Source: Porticoccus sp002390525
GTDB lineage: Bacteria > Pseudomonadota > Gammaproteobacteria > Pseudomonadales > Porticoccaceae
Length of the DNA stretch: 64,000 nt
Direction: 5' to 3'
Assembly: GCA_943846655.1 (NCBI GenBank)
Contig: OX044352.1
Span: forward strand, 1,054,001 to 1,118,000
Shown here: positions 8,980-17,929 of the stretch, one piece after another
How the letters are laid out: each line of letters starts with the position of its first letter
How positions within the stretch are numbered: position 1 is the first letter of the stretch
Notes under the pieces: model-generated
The model's input: only the letters and a program-made list of their open reading frames with translations
The model's database searches: none
Told to the model about the DNA's origin: nothing
Translations under genes and position numbers: made by a program

Positions 8980-10368
8980 ATGGACTTTTTACCTTTATTT
9001 CACAATATAAAAAATAGACGCTGCGTGGTTGTTGGGGCAGGCTCTATAGCGCTGAGAAAAATTCGTCCATTATTAGAGGCGGGTGCAATAATAGATATTA
9101 TTGCACCCGATATCGATAGTAGAATCCAAGACCTCGCAAAAAAACATTCCATAAAGTTATATATTAAACCTTTTGAAAACAATGACTTAAAAGATGCTTG
9201 TCTAGTCATTTCTGCTACAAATAAAAAAAAGATTAATATCCAGGTATCCAGCCACGCTAAATCCTTAAATATTCCAGTGAATGTAGTCGATCAACCAGAA
9301 TTATGTACAGTTATTTTCCCTTCTATTGTAGATAGAAACCCAATATTGATAGCTATAAGTAGCGGGGGAGCCGCTCCCGTTTTAGTAAGAATGTTAAGAA
9401 CAAAATTAGAAAGTATCATACCGTCAGGATTTGGCAGGTTAGCCGATTTAGCCCGCAAATTTCGCCCACTTGTGAAGAAAAAAATTATTGATTCGAATAG
9501 CCGTAAAGCTTTTTGGGAAGAGATATTTTCTAGTGAAATACCAGAGTTGGTGTATGCAGAAAAAAATCTTGTCGCAGAAGCTAAACTTCAGAAGAAAATT
9601 GAAGATGATGTACCTAAAAATTTAGGTGAAGTTTATCTCGTAGGTGGGGGGCCAGGAGATCCAGATTTATTGACTTTTAGAGCATTAAGGTTAATGCAAA
9701 AAGCAGATATAGTCTTATATGATAGACTAGTATCAAAAGAGGTCTTAGCTCTTGTTCGAAGAGATGCCGAGCTAGTGTTCGTAGGAAAAACAGCAGGTGA
9801 TCATCCTGTAACGCAAGAAAATATCAATAAAAAATTAGTTGAATATGCAGAAACAGGAAATCGTGTTTTACGCTTAAAAGGTGGAGATCCGTTCATATTT
9901 GGTCGCGGTGGTGAAGAGATAGAGCACTTAAGAGATTGTGGTATTCCGTTTCAAGTGGTACCAGGTATAACCGCTGCTTCGGGTTGTGCAAGTTATGCAG
10001 GAATACCGTTAACTCATAGGGATTATGCGCAGTCAGTTCGTTTTATAGCGGGTCATCAGAAAAATAATTATTTAGATCTCAATTGGTTGGAGCTAACCGC
10101 ACCAAATCAAACTTTAGTTTTTTATATGGGTTTGAATGGGCTAGAAATAATCTGTGAAAAATTAATACTATTTGGTATGAATGCTGATACTCCAGCTGCA
10201 TTAATAGAAAAGGGTACAACTAGAAATCAAAAAACTTATGTTTCCGACCTTCAGGGATTACCGAAGATGGTCAGAGCTGCAGGTGCTAAAGCCCCAACAT
10301 TAATTATTATTGGTTCAGTAGTGTTGTTACAAGATAAATTGTCATGGTTTAAATCAAAAAATAACTGA
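8980..10368 (+). CDS. cysG: Siroheme synthase (fused dehydrogenase/ferrochelatase and methyltransferase)
   Basis: Makes siroheme from uroporphyrinogen III, the cofactor of sulfite and nitrite reductases. The 462 residues hold an N-terminal precorrin-2 dehydrogenase/ferrochelatase part (VVGAGSIALRKIRPLLEAGA, NVVD, SSGGAAPVLVR) and a C-terminal uroporphyrinogen methyltransferase (VYLVGGGPGDPDLLT, LRLKGGDPFIFGRGGEE, PGITAASGCASYAGIPLTHR). This argues that the organism uses a siroheme enzyme, probably assimilatory sulfite reductase, although none is in the window. A perfect hairpin lies inside the coding region at 9081-9108. Confidence 0.96.
   Translation: MDFLPLFHNIKNRRCVVVGAGSIALRKIRPLLEAGAIIDIIAPDIDSRIQDLAKKHSIKLYIKPFENNDLKDACLVISATNKKKINIQVSSHAKSLNIPVNVVDQPELCTVIFPSIVDRNPILIAISSGGAAPVLVRMLRTKLESIIPSGFGRLADLARKFRPLVKKKIIDSNSRKAFWEEIFSSEIPELVYAEKNLVAEAKLQKKIEDDVPKNLGEVYLVGGGPGDPDLLTFRALRLMQKADIVLYDRLVSKEVLALVRRDAELVFVGKTAGDHPVTQENINKKLVEYAETGNRVLRLKGGDPFIFGRGGEEIEHLRDCGIPFQVVPGITAASGCASYAGIPLTHRDYAQSVRFIAGHQKNNYLDLNWLELTAPNQTLVFYMGLNGLEIICEKLILFGMNADTPAALIEKGTTRNQKTYVSDLQGLPKMVRAAGAKAPTLIIIGSVVLLQDKLSWFKSKNN
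9081..9108 (+). repeat. Perfect 12-bp inverted repeat inside cysG
   Basis: The arm gggtgcaataat at 9081-9092 and its exact complement at 9097-9108 flank a four-base loop, agat. The segment codes for part of the nucleotide-binding fold (residues near AGAIIDIIAPD). No T-tract follows it, so it is not an ordinary intrinsic terminator. Confidence 0.85.
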
Positions 10369-10378
10369 GGTAACTTTT

Positions 10379-11749
10379 ATGCGATATGATTATGAGCTTC
10401 TTATAATCGGAGCAGGGTCTGGTGGTGTTAGGTGCGCGCGAATATGTGCTAGCAAAGGTCTGAAAGTTGCAATAGTAGAATCTCAAGAACTTGGTGGTAC
10501 CTGTGTGAACGTTGGTTGTATACCAAAAAAATTATTTGTATATGCATCGGAGTATGGTCAAAAATTTAAAGAATCCGAAGGTTTCGGGTGGAGTATTGAG
10601 GGCAGTAGCTTTGAATGGCAAAGGCTAATAAGAAATAAAAATAAAGAAATAGGTCGACTAAATGGAATATATAAAAATCTTTTAGAAAAGTCTGGTGTAA
10701 AAATTATAAAGGGTAGTGCGTTTATTACTGGACCACATTCAGTAAAGGTTGAGAAAAAAACCTATAGTGCAAAAAATATATTAATTGCTACTGGGGGAAA
10801 GCCATATGTGCCTAATTTCCCAGGAAACGAACACACAATTACCTCAAATGAAGCCTTTTTCTTAAAATCATTACCAAAAAAGATTTTGATAGTAGGCGGA
10901 GGCTATATAGCGGTCGAATTTGCTGGGATCTTTAATGGGATGGGTGTAGACACACACCTAATGCATCGAGGTCCTTTGTTTTTAAAAGGATTTGATATAG
11001 ATATAAGAAATAAAATTAAAGAAGAATATATAAATCATGGTGTTAAAACATATTTCTCGAAAGAGGTTGAGTCTATAAATGAGAATATGTTAACTGAGTT
11101 ATCAAAAAAAAGTAATCAGCATAAGTACTCAATTAAAATAAAATCTAGTAGTGAAATCCAGGCTGATCTAATCATGTGCGCAACTGGAAGAGTACCGAAT
11201 ATAAGTAAATTATGGCTCGATGAGTTAAATATAGTTCTTAATGGAGACGGTACAATTAAGGTTGATGAATACTACAGAACCTCAATTAAAAGTATATTTG
11301 CTTTGGGTGATGTAATAGGAAAAAAAGAGTTAACACCTGTCGCAATTGCAGAGGCTATGGCTTTATCCGCTTATTTTACTGAAGGTAAGAAACCTTTTGT
11401 TAATTACTACAATATACCTACAGCAATATTTAGTACACCAAATTCAGCCTCAGTTGGTTATACAGAGGAAGAGGCCTTAATTAAGTTTCGGGATGATCTT
11501 CAAATATATAAAACCCACTTTAAACCGATGAAACAGACATTAGGGGGCGGCTTAACGAAAGTCTTTATGAAGTTGATTGTTGTAAAAAGTACTAACAAGG
11601 TAGTCGGTTGCCATATGGTTGGTGATCATGCAGGAGAAATAATTCAGGGCTTAGCTATAGCAATCAAGTCCGGTGCTACCAAAAAAGACTTTGATAATAC
11701 AATCGCTATACACCCAACCGCAGCGGAAGAGTTCGTGACACTTAAATAA
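10379..11749 (+). CDS. gor: Glutathione-disulfide reductase
   Basis: FAD/NADPH enzyme of the pyridine nucleotide-disulfide oxidoreductase family that keeps glutathione reduced. The 456 residues show GAGSGGVRCAR (FAD site), the redox pair GGTCVNVGCIPKK with Cys42 and Cys47, the NADPH site VGGGYIAVEFAG, the second FAD contact FALGDV and the C-terminal catalytic HPTAAEE. GAGGTAA precedes the ATG, 10 bases after cysG. Lipoamide dehydrogenase is less likely because of the GGVRCAR start and the overall glutathione-reductase-like pattern. A peroxiredoxin follows. Confidence 0.93.
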   Translation: MRYDYELLIIGAGSGGVRCARICASKGLKVAIVESQELGGTCVNVGCIPKKLFVYASEYGQKFKESEGFGWSIEGSSFEWQRLIRNKNKEIGRLNGIYKNLLEKSGVKIIKGSAFITGPHSVKVEKKTYSAKNILIATGGKPYVPNFPGNEHTITSNEAFFLKSLPKKILIVGGGYIAVEFAGIFNGMGVDTHLMHRGPLFLKGFDIDIRNKIKEEYINHGVKTYFSKEVESINENMLTELSKKSNQHKYSIKIKSSSEIQADLIMCATGRVPNISKLWLDELNIVLNGDGTIKVDEYYRTSIKSIFALGDVIGKKELTPVAIAEAMALSAYFTEGKKPFVNYYNIPTAIFSTPNSASVGYTEEEALIKFRDDLQIYKTHFKPMKQTLGGGLTKVFMKLIVVKSTNKVVGCHMVGDHAGEIIQGLAIAIKSGATKKDFDNTIAIHPTAAEEFVTLK

Positions 11750-11887
11750 ATAACTGCGCATAATGTATATTATGTTAAATTAAAACTTGATATAATATTT
11801 TTTATTAAAATTTAAACTACCGATTATTTGTTATACTTCGTTCAACAAATCTAAAATTAATAAATTTAATATTAAATGAGGATCATG

Positions 11888-12541
11888 ATGTCTCTACTTA
11901 TAAATGATATTGCTCCTAACTTCGAGTCTAATTCTACAGATGGCCTAATTAAGTTCCATAAGTGGATTGGTAAAAGCTACGCTATTCTGTTCTCACACCC
12001 GAAAGATTTCACACCAGTCTGTACAACAGAATTCTCAGTTTTAGCAGCCCTGTCGTTAGAGTTTAAAAATAGAAATACTAAAGTCATCGGAGTGTCTGTA
12101 GATAGCATTGAAGATCATATAAAATGGAAGGAAGATATTGAGTCTATATCATCCACTAAAGTTGCCTTCCCTATTATCGAAGATACCTCTTTGACTGTTT
12201 CAAAACTCTACAACATGTTCCCTTCAGACGCGTATTTGCCTGACGGACGAACAGCTCAGGATAGCGCCACTGTAAGAACCGTATTTATAATAGGACCAGA
12301 CAAAAAAATAAGGTTAACACTCTCTTACCCTATGGCTGTAGGCCGAAATTTTTCTGAGATTTTAAGAGCCTTAGACGCTATACAGTTAACTGATAAACAT
12401 ATTATAGCTACCCCAGCAAATTGGCTTAACGGTCAAGATGTTATTATTCCTTTATCTATAAGCGATGACGACGCTGCAAACAAATACGGATTAATTGATA
12501 AAAAACTAGCCTATTTGAGATACATTAAACAGCCAGACTAA
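11888..12541 (+). CDS. 1-Cys peroxiredoxin, Prx6 type
   Basis: Thiol peroxidase reducing hydrogen peroxide or organic peroxides. From the ATG at 11888 it has 217 residues; Cys45 in HPKDFTPVCTTEF is the peroxidatic residue and is the only cysteine in the protein, so it must be a 1-Cys enzyme. The long C-terminal arm after LSYPMAVGRNFSEILR is typical of Prx6. Three nearby ATGs (11876, 11885, 11888) are in frame; GAGG at 11878-11881 sits 6 bases before the last, and family members begin MSL. It is separated from gor by an AT-rich gap and converges on blh with 11 bases between stops. Confidence 0.9.
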   Translation: MSLLINDIAPNFESNSTDGLIKFHKWIGKSYAILFSHPKDFTPVCTTEFSVLAALSLEFKNRNTKVIGVSVDSIEDHIKWKEDIESISSTKVAFPIIEDTSLTVSKLYNMFPSDAYLPDGRTAQDSATVRTVFIIGPDKKIRLTLSYPMAVGRNFSEILRALDAIQLTDKHIIATPANWLNGQDVIIPLSISDDDAANKYGLIDKKLAYLRYIKQPD

Positions 12542-12552
12542 AATATTTTTTT

Positions 12553-13449
12553 CTAAGGTTTTACAATTTCTCTTAATTTAGGTAGAAGCATGTGCGCAAT
12601 GGTCAAACTTGCTAATACCGGAAAGATAATTAATAGGCTATTTAGACTATATTCCCATTTGAATAAAAAGATTATTATTGAAATAGGCGCAGTAAATAGT
12701 GTCAACCATAATATATCCGGAAATATCCTAAAATCACTATCTATAAGTGCTCGTATACCGTGTAATCCACAAAAATATATCGAGAACCAGATAAGTGGGC
12801 TTAAGAAATAAGCTAGACAAATTAATACCGTCATTTCAGCACTCAACAGCTTTAACTCAAATATATTCTTCCCTTTCTTTTTCCTCTCTTGTGCAATTTT
12901 ATACAAACTTACACAAAAATTGATTATACAAATTAATACTATAATATTTATAGCACCAAATGTTTCTGGTTGTATCCTAACTTGTGTTAAATCGTAAAAT
13001 AGAGATATTACTAAATTTGGTTTGAAGGCTATCGGCAAGAATGCCATAGCAACACCCCAGCAAACCTTAGAAGCAAAATTCATTTCATTTATGAACTTTA
13101 AATCAGATACGCCAAAATGTACTGATGACATTATCAGTAGTAAAACTAACCCACCAAATGGATAAAAAAACCAAATTAACGCACCACTTGAAGTAAAGAG
13201 TATATAAAGTAAATATAACTTTATCCTAGCACTTGTTCGAGCTGAATGCTTCCATATAATTTTCCCATCTAGTGCACCATGTGCTATACCTATAGTACCT
13301 ATAAGGCTCATAGAAATAACCATTATTATGCTTATATTTAGTTTAACTTCTGGCTTGTTTATCATAAGAATGCCAGATATAGCGCATAGGAGAATTGTTA
13401 TCGCGGAAAAAATAATGAAATAAATTTGATGTTTATTAACTTTAGTCAT
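12553..13449 (-). CDS. blh: Beta-carotene 15,15'-dioxygenase, Brp/Blh family
   Basis: Integral membrane enzyme that splits beta-carotene into two retinal molecules, the chromophore of both rhodopsins nearby. The 298 residues contain many hydrophobic helices; conserved histidine-bearing motifs are HGALDG at 57-62, SVHFGVSDL around His111, and a later CGLHGIRAL, which fit the iron-binding site of the family. The start overlaps the end of crtY by 8 bases, so translation is coupled. It is the last gene of crtE-crtI-crtB-crtY-blh. Confidence 0.93.
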   Translation of the reverse strand: MTKVNKHQIYFIIFSAITILLCAISGILMINKPEVKLNISIIMVISMSLIGTIGIAHGALDGKIIWKHSARTSARIKLYLLYILFTSSGALIWFFYPFGGLVLLLIMSSVHFGVSDLKFINEMNFASKVCWGVAMAFLPIAFKPNLVISLFYDLTQVRIQPETFGAINIIVLICIINFCVSLYKIAQERKKKGKNIFELKLLSAEMTVLICLAYFLSPLIWFSIYFCGLHGIRALIDSDFRIFPDILWLTLFTAPISIIIFLFKWEYSLNSLLIIFPVLASLTIAHMLLPKLREIVKP

Positions 13450-14575
13450 TTTTCTTTTTTGCTAAACCTTTCAGCATTAGCCTTTTAGGCATACACAATA
13501 GTATATTTATTAAATCAGCACCCGATGGTTTATCTGATAGGAATCTTATTAATGGGGGCATTTTTGCTCGCCTGAATAGCATCATGAACAAATATGGACC
13601 TTTTTCTGGGTATTTGAGGATAACATTTAAGAAGATTTTATCGAGGTAATTTAACCACTTATTAGAGTGATACCTGAATGTAGAGATATTATTTTCATTT
13701 AGCCTGTAATCCCCCATCTTGATTGCCCAATTAGCAATCCTCCTCATTGAATAACCTGAAGAGGCTCTCATCATTCCTCCCCCTATACCAATCTTGAGTA
13801 TTCCTTTTTCTCTAACCGGAGAAATAACAGCCATAGGGATAATTGCCTTTTCTTGCCTTATTACTTTGTAAGGCTCATAGGTTTTGAGGATTTCTTTATG
13901 TGTATTTTTTATAGCTTTAAGCTCAGGTTCTATTGAAAAAACTGTTGTTTCAACAAGTGCCCTCTTTTTTGTAAAAGGTAGTATATATACGAATTCAATC
14001 TGATTTTTCTTTCTTATAAATGACATCAGTGTCACTTCATCAGGATTAAATCGTTCTTTTGTAAGTTCTATTTCGCTCCCGACGAAAGCTTGATGAATTA
14101 ATGGTGATTTTATTTCTTGCTGTTTAATATTATTTCTACTATCAACAATGATTTTACCGAAATGAGTGTTACTGTTAGTGGTAACAACTTGAATATTGTT
14201 TTCACTGTCTATTTGAGTGACCTTTTCATTTTTTATAGTTGTAACTTTCTCATTACATGAGCTGGATAAGCTTTCGAGTGCTTCTTTACCATCAAAACAA
14301 ACATAGCTGTATAGCTGGGTATCTCTTTTGATTTCATAGTTAAGACTATTTAAAACTATTTTTTTCCAAATTTTCTTTGGGTTTAATTGAAACTCATCTG
14401 TAACATTCGGTAGCCCTGGCCCTTCCCAAACACAAAATGTTTGATCACTATTAATACTATCTTTTTGTTCGAGCAGAAGAATTTTTTGATCATTAGTTTT
14501 TTTTAGGTATTGCTTCAAAAACATTAGGCTCGACAACCCTGCTCCGATTACTATTAAATCGTATATTTTTTTCAT
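13442..14575 (-). CDS. crtY: Lycopene beta-cyclase
   Basis: Flavoprotein that closes the beta rings of lycopene to give beta-carotene. The 377 residues start with a dinucleotide-binding motif (DLIVIGAGLSSLMFL) and contain DQTFCVWEG, the GIGGGMMRASSGYSMRRIA block and FRRAKMPPLIRFLSDKP near the end, as in bacterial CrtY. It overlaps crtB by 4 bases (ATGA) and blh by 8. The coding region is strongly AT-rich, a 25% GC sampled line, more so than the rhodopsin genes upstream. Confidence 0.92.
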   Translation of the reverse strand: MKKIYDLIVIGAGLSSLMFLKQYLKKTNDQKILLLEQKDSINSDQTFCVWEGPGLPNVTDEFQLNPKKIWKKIVLNSLNYEIKRDTQLYSYVCFDGKEALESLSSSCNEKVTTIKNEKVTQIDSENNIQVVTTNSNTHFGKIIVDSRNNIKQQEIKSPLIHQAFVGSEIELTKERFNPDEVTLMSFIRKKNQIEFVYILPFTKKRALVETTVFSIEPELKAIKNTHKEILKTYEPYKVIRQEKAIIPMAVISPVREKGILKIGIGGGMMRASSGYSMRRIANWAIKMGDYRLNENNISTFRYHSNKWLNYLDKIFLNVILKYPEKGPYLFMMLFRRAKMPPLIRFLSDKPSGADLINILLCMPKRLMLKGLAKKKND

Positions 14576-15459
14576 TTTATATGGACATCAGGAAGTTTTA
14601 TTAAAGATGAATGTAACACTTCATTATGATTTTCAATATTTTTCTTTATATTTGGTTTAAATATTAACTTTATTGTTATGAGCAGTTTTTCAAATACATT
14701 CAGATAAACTCGATATGATTCATAAGAAACTTCTCTATTTAAAATTTTTATCCCTATATTTTGATAAAGCCTTGATGCAATGAGAACCGCTCTTGCTGTT
14801 CTAGATGGTAGATGAGCTATACCCTTTTCCCCACTCTTGTAATATTTATTTGCCAAACTCAATAAAGCATTTCTTGCTGAATTAATTTTTTTTATCTCTT
14901 CTTTTGTCGGGTTTTTGTAATTTTCAAGCTCTATATTGATCATATCTTTTGGTAAATAAACCCTATTTATCAAAGCATCTTCATTTATATCACGGCATAT
15001 ATTCGTGAGCTGCATTGCAATACCTAGATCAATAGCAAAATATTTTAAGCGTGGATCTTTAATTCCTAAGACGTCGCAAACCATCAGACCAACAGCACCA
15101 GCTACTCGATAGCAATAAATAAGAAGTTCACTGATATTATCAGGTTGTTTATGGGTAATATCGCTCGTTTGCCCTATAAAGAATTCTTTAAGAATATCTT
15201 CCCTTGGTAAAAACTCTTTATCTATATTTTTTAGCTCATCAAATGCATCGGTATATTTATTTTTATCCCATGCATTTTTTGCCGTAAAAAAATCTTTGTA
15301 TGAGGTGTCATGGTTTGGATTTTTATCTATCAAATCATCAATACGGCGGCAAAATGCGTATACCGAGTATAAATTATTAGCAGTTTTCTTTTCGAGAAAT
15401 GCTGTAGCCCAAAAAAAAGTTTTTCCATGATTCTTCATCACATGGGAATAATTAGTCAT
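14572..15459 (-). CDS. crtB: Phytoene synthase
   Basis: Joins two geranylgeranyl diphosphates to make phytoene, the first committed carotenoid step. The 295-residue protein has the two aspartate-rich motifs of head-to-head prenyl synthases: DDLID at 41-45 (in YAFCRRIDDLID) and DINED in LTNICRDINEDALINRVYLP. Length is normal. It overlaps crtI by 8 bases and crtY by 4, so all three are one translational unit. Confidence 0.95.
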   Translation of the reverse strand: MTNYSHVMKNHGKTFFWATAFLEKKTANNLYSVYAFCRRIDDLIDKNPNHDTSYKDFFTAKNAWDKNKYTDAFDELKNIDKEFLPREDILKEFFIGQTSDITHKQPDNISELLIYCYRVAGAVGLMVCDVLGIKDPRLKYFAIDLGIAMQLTNICRDINEDALINRVYLPKDMINIELENYKNPTKEEIKKINSARNALLSLANKYYKSGEKGIAHLPSRTARAVLIASRLYQNIGIKILNREVSYESYRVYLNVFEKLLITIKLIFKPNIKKNIENHNEVLHSSLIKLPDVHIK

Positions 15460-16921
15460 GATAAAGAATTCTTTCTACTACTTTCGCTGAATTTATGACT
15501 CCGGGAACTCCTGCTCCAGGATGGGTGCCGGCTCCTACATAGAATAAATTTTTATATCTATCGTCTTGATTGTGTGTCCTGAACCACGCAGACTGAGTTA
15601 AGATTGGTGCGATGGAAAATCCACTTCCAAATGGTGTTCTGTAGTTAGTTTTAAAATCTTCAGGGGTCATACAAAAAATTTCTCTAGCATTGTCATTAAT
15701 ACCCGGCATGATTGTCTTGTCTAGAGCACCTAAAATTCTTTTGGAGAATTCTTCTTTTATTGCAGACCAATTTTGCCCACCTTTAAGATTTGGAACTGGC
15801 ACAAGTGCATAGAAGCTATCATGTTTATCTGGAGCGAAAGATTTATCTGTACAGGTAGGCCTGTGAAGATATATAGAAAAATCCTCTGATAAATGATGGT
15901 TGTCAAATATATCTTCAAGTAACTCTTTGTATCTAGGACCCATCCAAATCGTATGATGAGCAACATTTTCATAGCATTTTGTTGACCCAAAAAATAATAC
16001 AAATAAGCCCATCGAGTGCTTCGCATATTTATTTATTAGTCGATTATGAAGAGATATTTTTTCATTCTTTAGCAATTCTTTGGATACTTGTATTGGGTCA
16101 GCATTACTTACAATATAATCAAATTCCTTGCTTTCTTCATTTGTAAAGTTGACTCTTGTAATTAATTTTTTTGATGTAGAAAAATGACTCACATCACATG
16201 AATAATTTATCTCAATGCCGTTCCTTAACATTAATTTTTCAAGTTCAAGTACAAGTTTTCCTGTCCCGCCCATACAAAAGAAAATACCCCATTTTTGTTC
16301 TAGCGCATGAATAAGTGAGTATATCGAGGATGTTGTAAAAGGATTGCCTCCAACTAGGAGTGGTTGAATTGAAAATGCTTGACGTAGATTTGGGTGCTTT
16401 ATATGTTTAGATACAAAGGTATAAACAGAACGGTAGCCTTTCATTTTGATAATATCTGGGGCATAACGGAGCATTGTTGTTAGTCTGTGAAATGGATGTC
16501 CCGCTAACTTTTCGTATCCGAGCTTAAATATTTCTTTTGATTCTTTGAGCATGTCTAAGTAGCCTGAAACATCCTCAGGAGATAATTCTTCAATTTGGCT
16601 AAGCATTTTTTCTCGATCGGATCCATAATCAAACTCTGTTTGATCGTTGAAATGGAATCTATACCAAGTGTTTAAGGGTTTGAACTCAAGATGATCTTCT
16701 AAGCTTTCATCAAATAATTCAAATAGCTCATAAAATAGATTAGGCGCTGTTATTACAGTAGGCCCAGCATCATGGAGATAGCCATTTCTTTGGAAAACTT
16801 GTGCCCTGCCCCCTAATTTATCTAGACGTTCATATATGGTTACCTTATTCCCTCTTGCTCTCAATCTGATCGCGGCAGCAATGCCACCAAAACCTCCTCC
16901 GATAATAGCAACTCTTTTCAT
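15452..16921 (-). CDS. crtI: Phytoene desaturase
   Basis: FAD-dependent desaturase taking phytoene to lycopene. The 489 residues begin with the FAD motif VAIIGGGFGGIAAAIRLRARG and end with the family signature YVGAGTHPGAGVPGVINSAK. Length is normal for CrtI. Start and crtE stop share an ATGA overlap. Product specificity (lycopene) is inferred from the presence of crtY and blh downstream. Confidence 0.96.
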   Translation of the reverse strand: MKRVAIIGGGFGGIAAAIRLRARGNKVTIYERLDKLGGRAQVFQRNGYLHDAGPTVITAPNLFYELFELFDESLEDHLEFKPLNTWYRFHFNDQTEFDYGSDREKMLSQIEELSPEDVSGYLDMLKESKEIFKLGYEKLAGHPFHRLTTMLRYAPDIIKMKGYRSVYTFVSKHIKHPNLRQAFSIQPLLVGGNPFTTSSIYSLIHALEQKWGIFFCMGGTGKLVLELEKLMLRNGIEINYSCDVSHFSTSKKLITRVNFTNEESKEFDYIVSNADPIQVSKELLKNEKISLHNRLINKYAKHSMGLFVLFFGSTKCYENVAHHTIWMGPRYKELLEDIFDNHHLSEDFSIYLHRPTCTDKSFAPDKHDSFYALVPVPNLKGGQNWSAIKEEFSKRILGALDKTIMPGINDNAREIFCMTPEDFKTNYRTPFGSGFSIAPILTQSAWFRTHNQDDRYKNLFYVGAGTHPGAGVPGVINSAKVVERILYHD

Positions 16922-17856
16922 ATCAAGTTAAGCCTTTTAATTATTTCATCTTTTAGTGACTCGATGATTGGTTGAATAATTATAGGTAATCGATGATTAT
17001 TTAACATAGCATTTTTTAATATAGCGACTATCTCTTCTTGTGACTGAATAAAATTTCTTTCAGAAATAAAATCATTAAATTTGCTTGGCTGTTTAAATAC
17101 GACTTTTTTCTCTAGAGCTGATAAATTCTCAAGTATTCGAATCACCATAAAATTTGGATGACCCTTTAGAAAATCTGACGATATTTCCTGCTCAAAGCCG
17201 ATTATATTTTCTATATCGTTTAAATATTGATAAGCAAAACCAAGTTCGTTTGAGATCTCTTTTAGGGCAACACATTCATCTTCTGTGAGCTCCTTGCAGC
17301 GAAACATACCCATCATAGGTAACGCGATTAATGGAGCAGTTTTATCAATAGCTATCTTTCGACACTGATCTTTAGTTAGCGTTAAATGATCTAAACTCAC
17401 GTCTAGTGATTGGCCAAATATTATCTCTTTTACTGAGCATGATAGTAGTTTTAATAGGATATTTTGATGCCACCCTTGCTCTATTTCAGTAATTTTTCTA
17501 AATGACTCTGCAATTAAGTAATCTCCCGTACAAACAGCTGCAGGTATACCGAACTCTTTCCAGAGAGACTTTTTTCCTCGCCTCATTGAGTCTTTATCAC
17601 ATATATCGTCATGCAAAAGGGAGGCACTATGAATCAGTTCACACACAACTGCCCATTTGATATACGTTTGACTTGAAAGCCCTAGCAAGCCACCTGAAGC
17701 AAGTGCCAAACGGGCCCTTATCCACTTTCCTTTCGACTTATTGTGATGTTTTAGCCAATCAGATATGAATGATTCTTCTATATCAAAACTTCTTGCAAAT
17801 TCCTCTTTTACAAGATGAAGACATTCATCTGCCTCTGGAGGCATATAATATTTCAT
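16918..17856 (-). CDS. crtE: Geranylgeranyl diphosphate synthase-like prenyltransferase
   Basis: Trans-prenyl diphosphate synthase supplying C20 precursor for carotenoids. From the ATG at 17856 it has 312 residues. The first aspartate-rich motif is intact (DDICD at 83-87, then RRG). The second, normally DDxxD after Gln, reads Gln-Tyr-Leu-Asn-Asp-Ile-Glu-Asn, so two aspartates are replaced by asparagine (213-217). The longest reading frame begins with a TTG at 17895 inside the terminator loop; I chose 17856 because GAGAGGG lies just before it, though ATGs at 17868 or 17844 remain possible. First gene of the retinal-synthesis operon. Confidence 0.88.
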   Translation of the reverse strand: MKYYMPPEADECLHLVKEEFARSFDIEESFISDWLKHHNKSKGKWIRARLALASGGLLGLSSQTYIKWAVVCELIHSASLLHDDICDKDSMRRGKKSLWKEFGIPAAVCTGDYLIAESFRKITEIEQGWHQNILLKLLSCSVKEIIFGQSLDVSLDHLTLTKDQCRKIAIDKTAPLIALPMMGMFRCKELTEDECVALKEISNELGFAYQYLNDIENIIGFEQEISSDFLKGHPNFMVIRILENLSALEKKVVFKQPSKFNDFISERNFIQSQEEIVAILKNAMLNNHRLPIIIQPIIESLKDEIIKRLNLI

Positions 17857-17880
17857 AGGCCCTCTCATATATCTCAGTAT

Positions 17881-17910
17881 AAAAAAACGCGCCAATAAGG
17901 CGCGTTTTTT
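17881..17910 (-). terminator. Intrinsic terminator between the xanthorhodopsin-like gene and crtE
   Basis: Six G-C pairs (17888-17893 with 17899-17904) around a five-base loop, extended by A-T pairs, give a hairpin followed by a U-tract in either direction. On the minus strand it lies about 20 bases after the rhodopsin stop and just before crtE, so crt transcription must read through it or start from a promoter inside the rhodopsin gene. Confidence 0.88.
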
Positions 17911-17929
17911 CTTGTATTTTTTCTACTAC

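Noticed and set aside
17857..17895. Longer crtE start at TTG 17895
   Set aside because: It lies inside the loop of a strong terminator hairpin and has no ribosome site; an ATG at 17856 has one.
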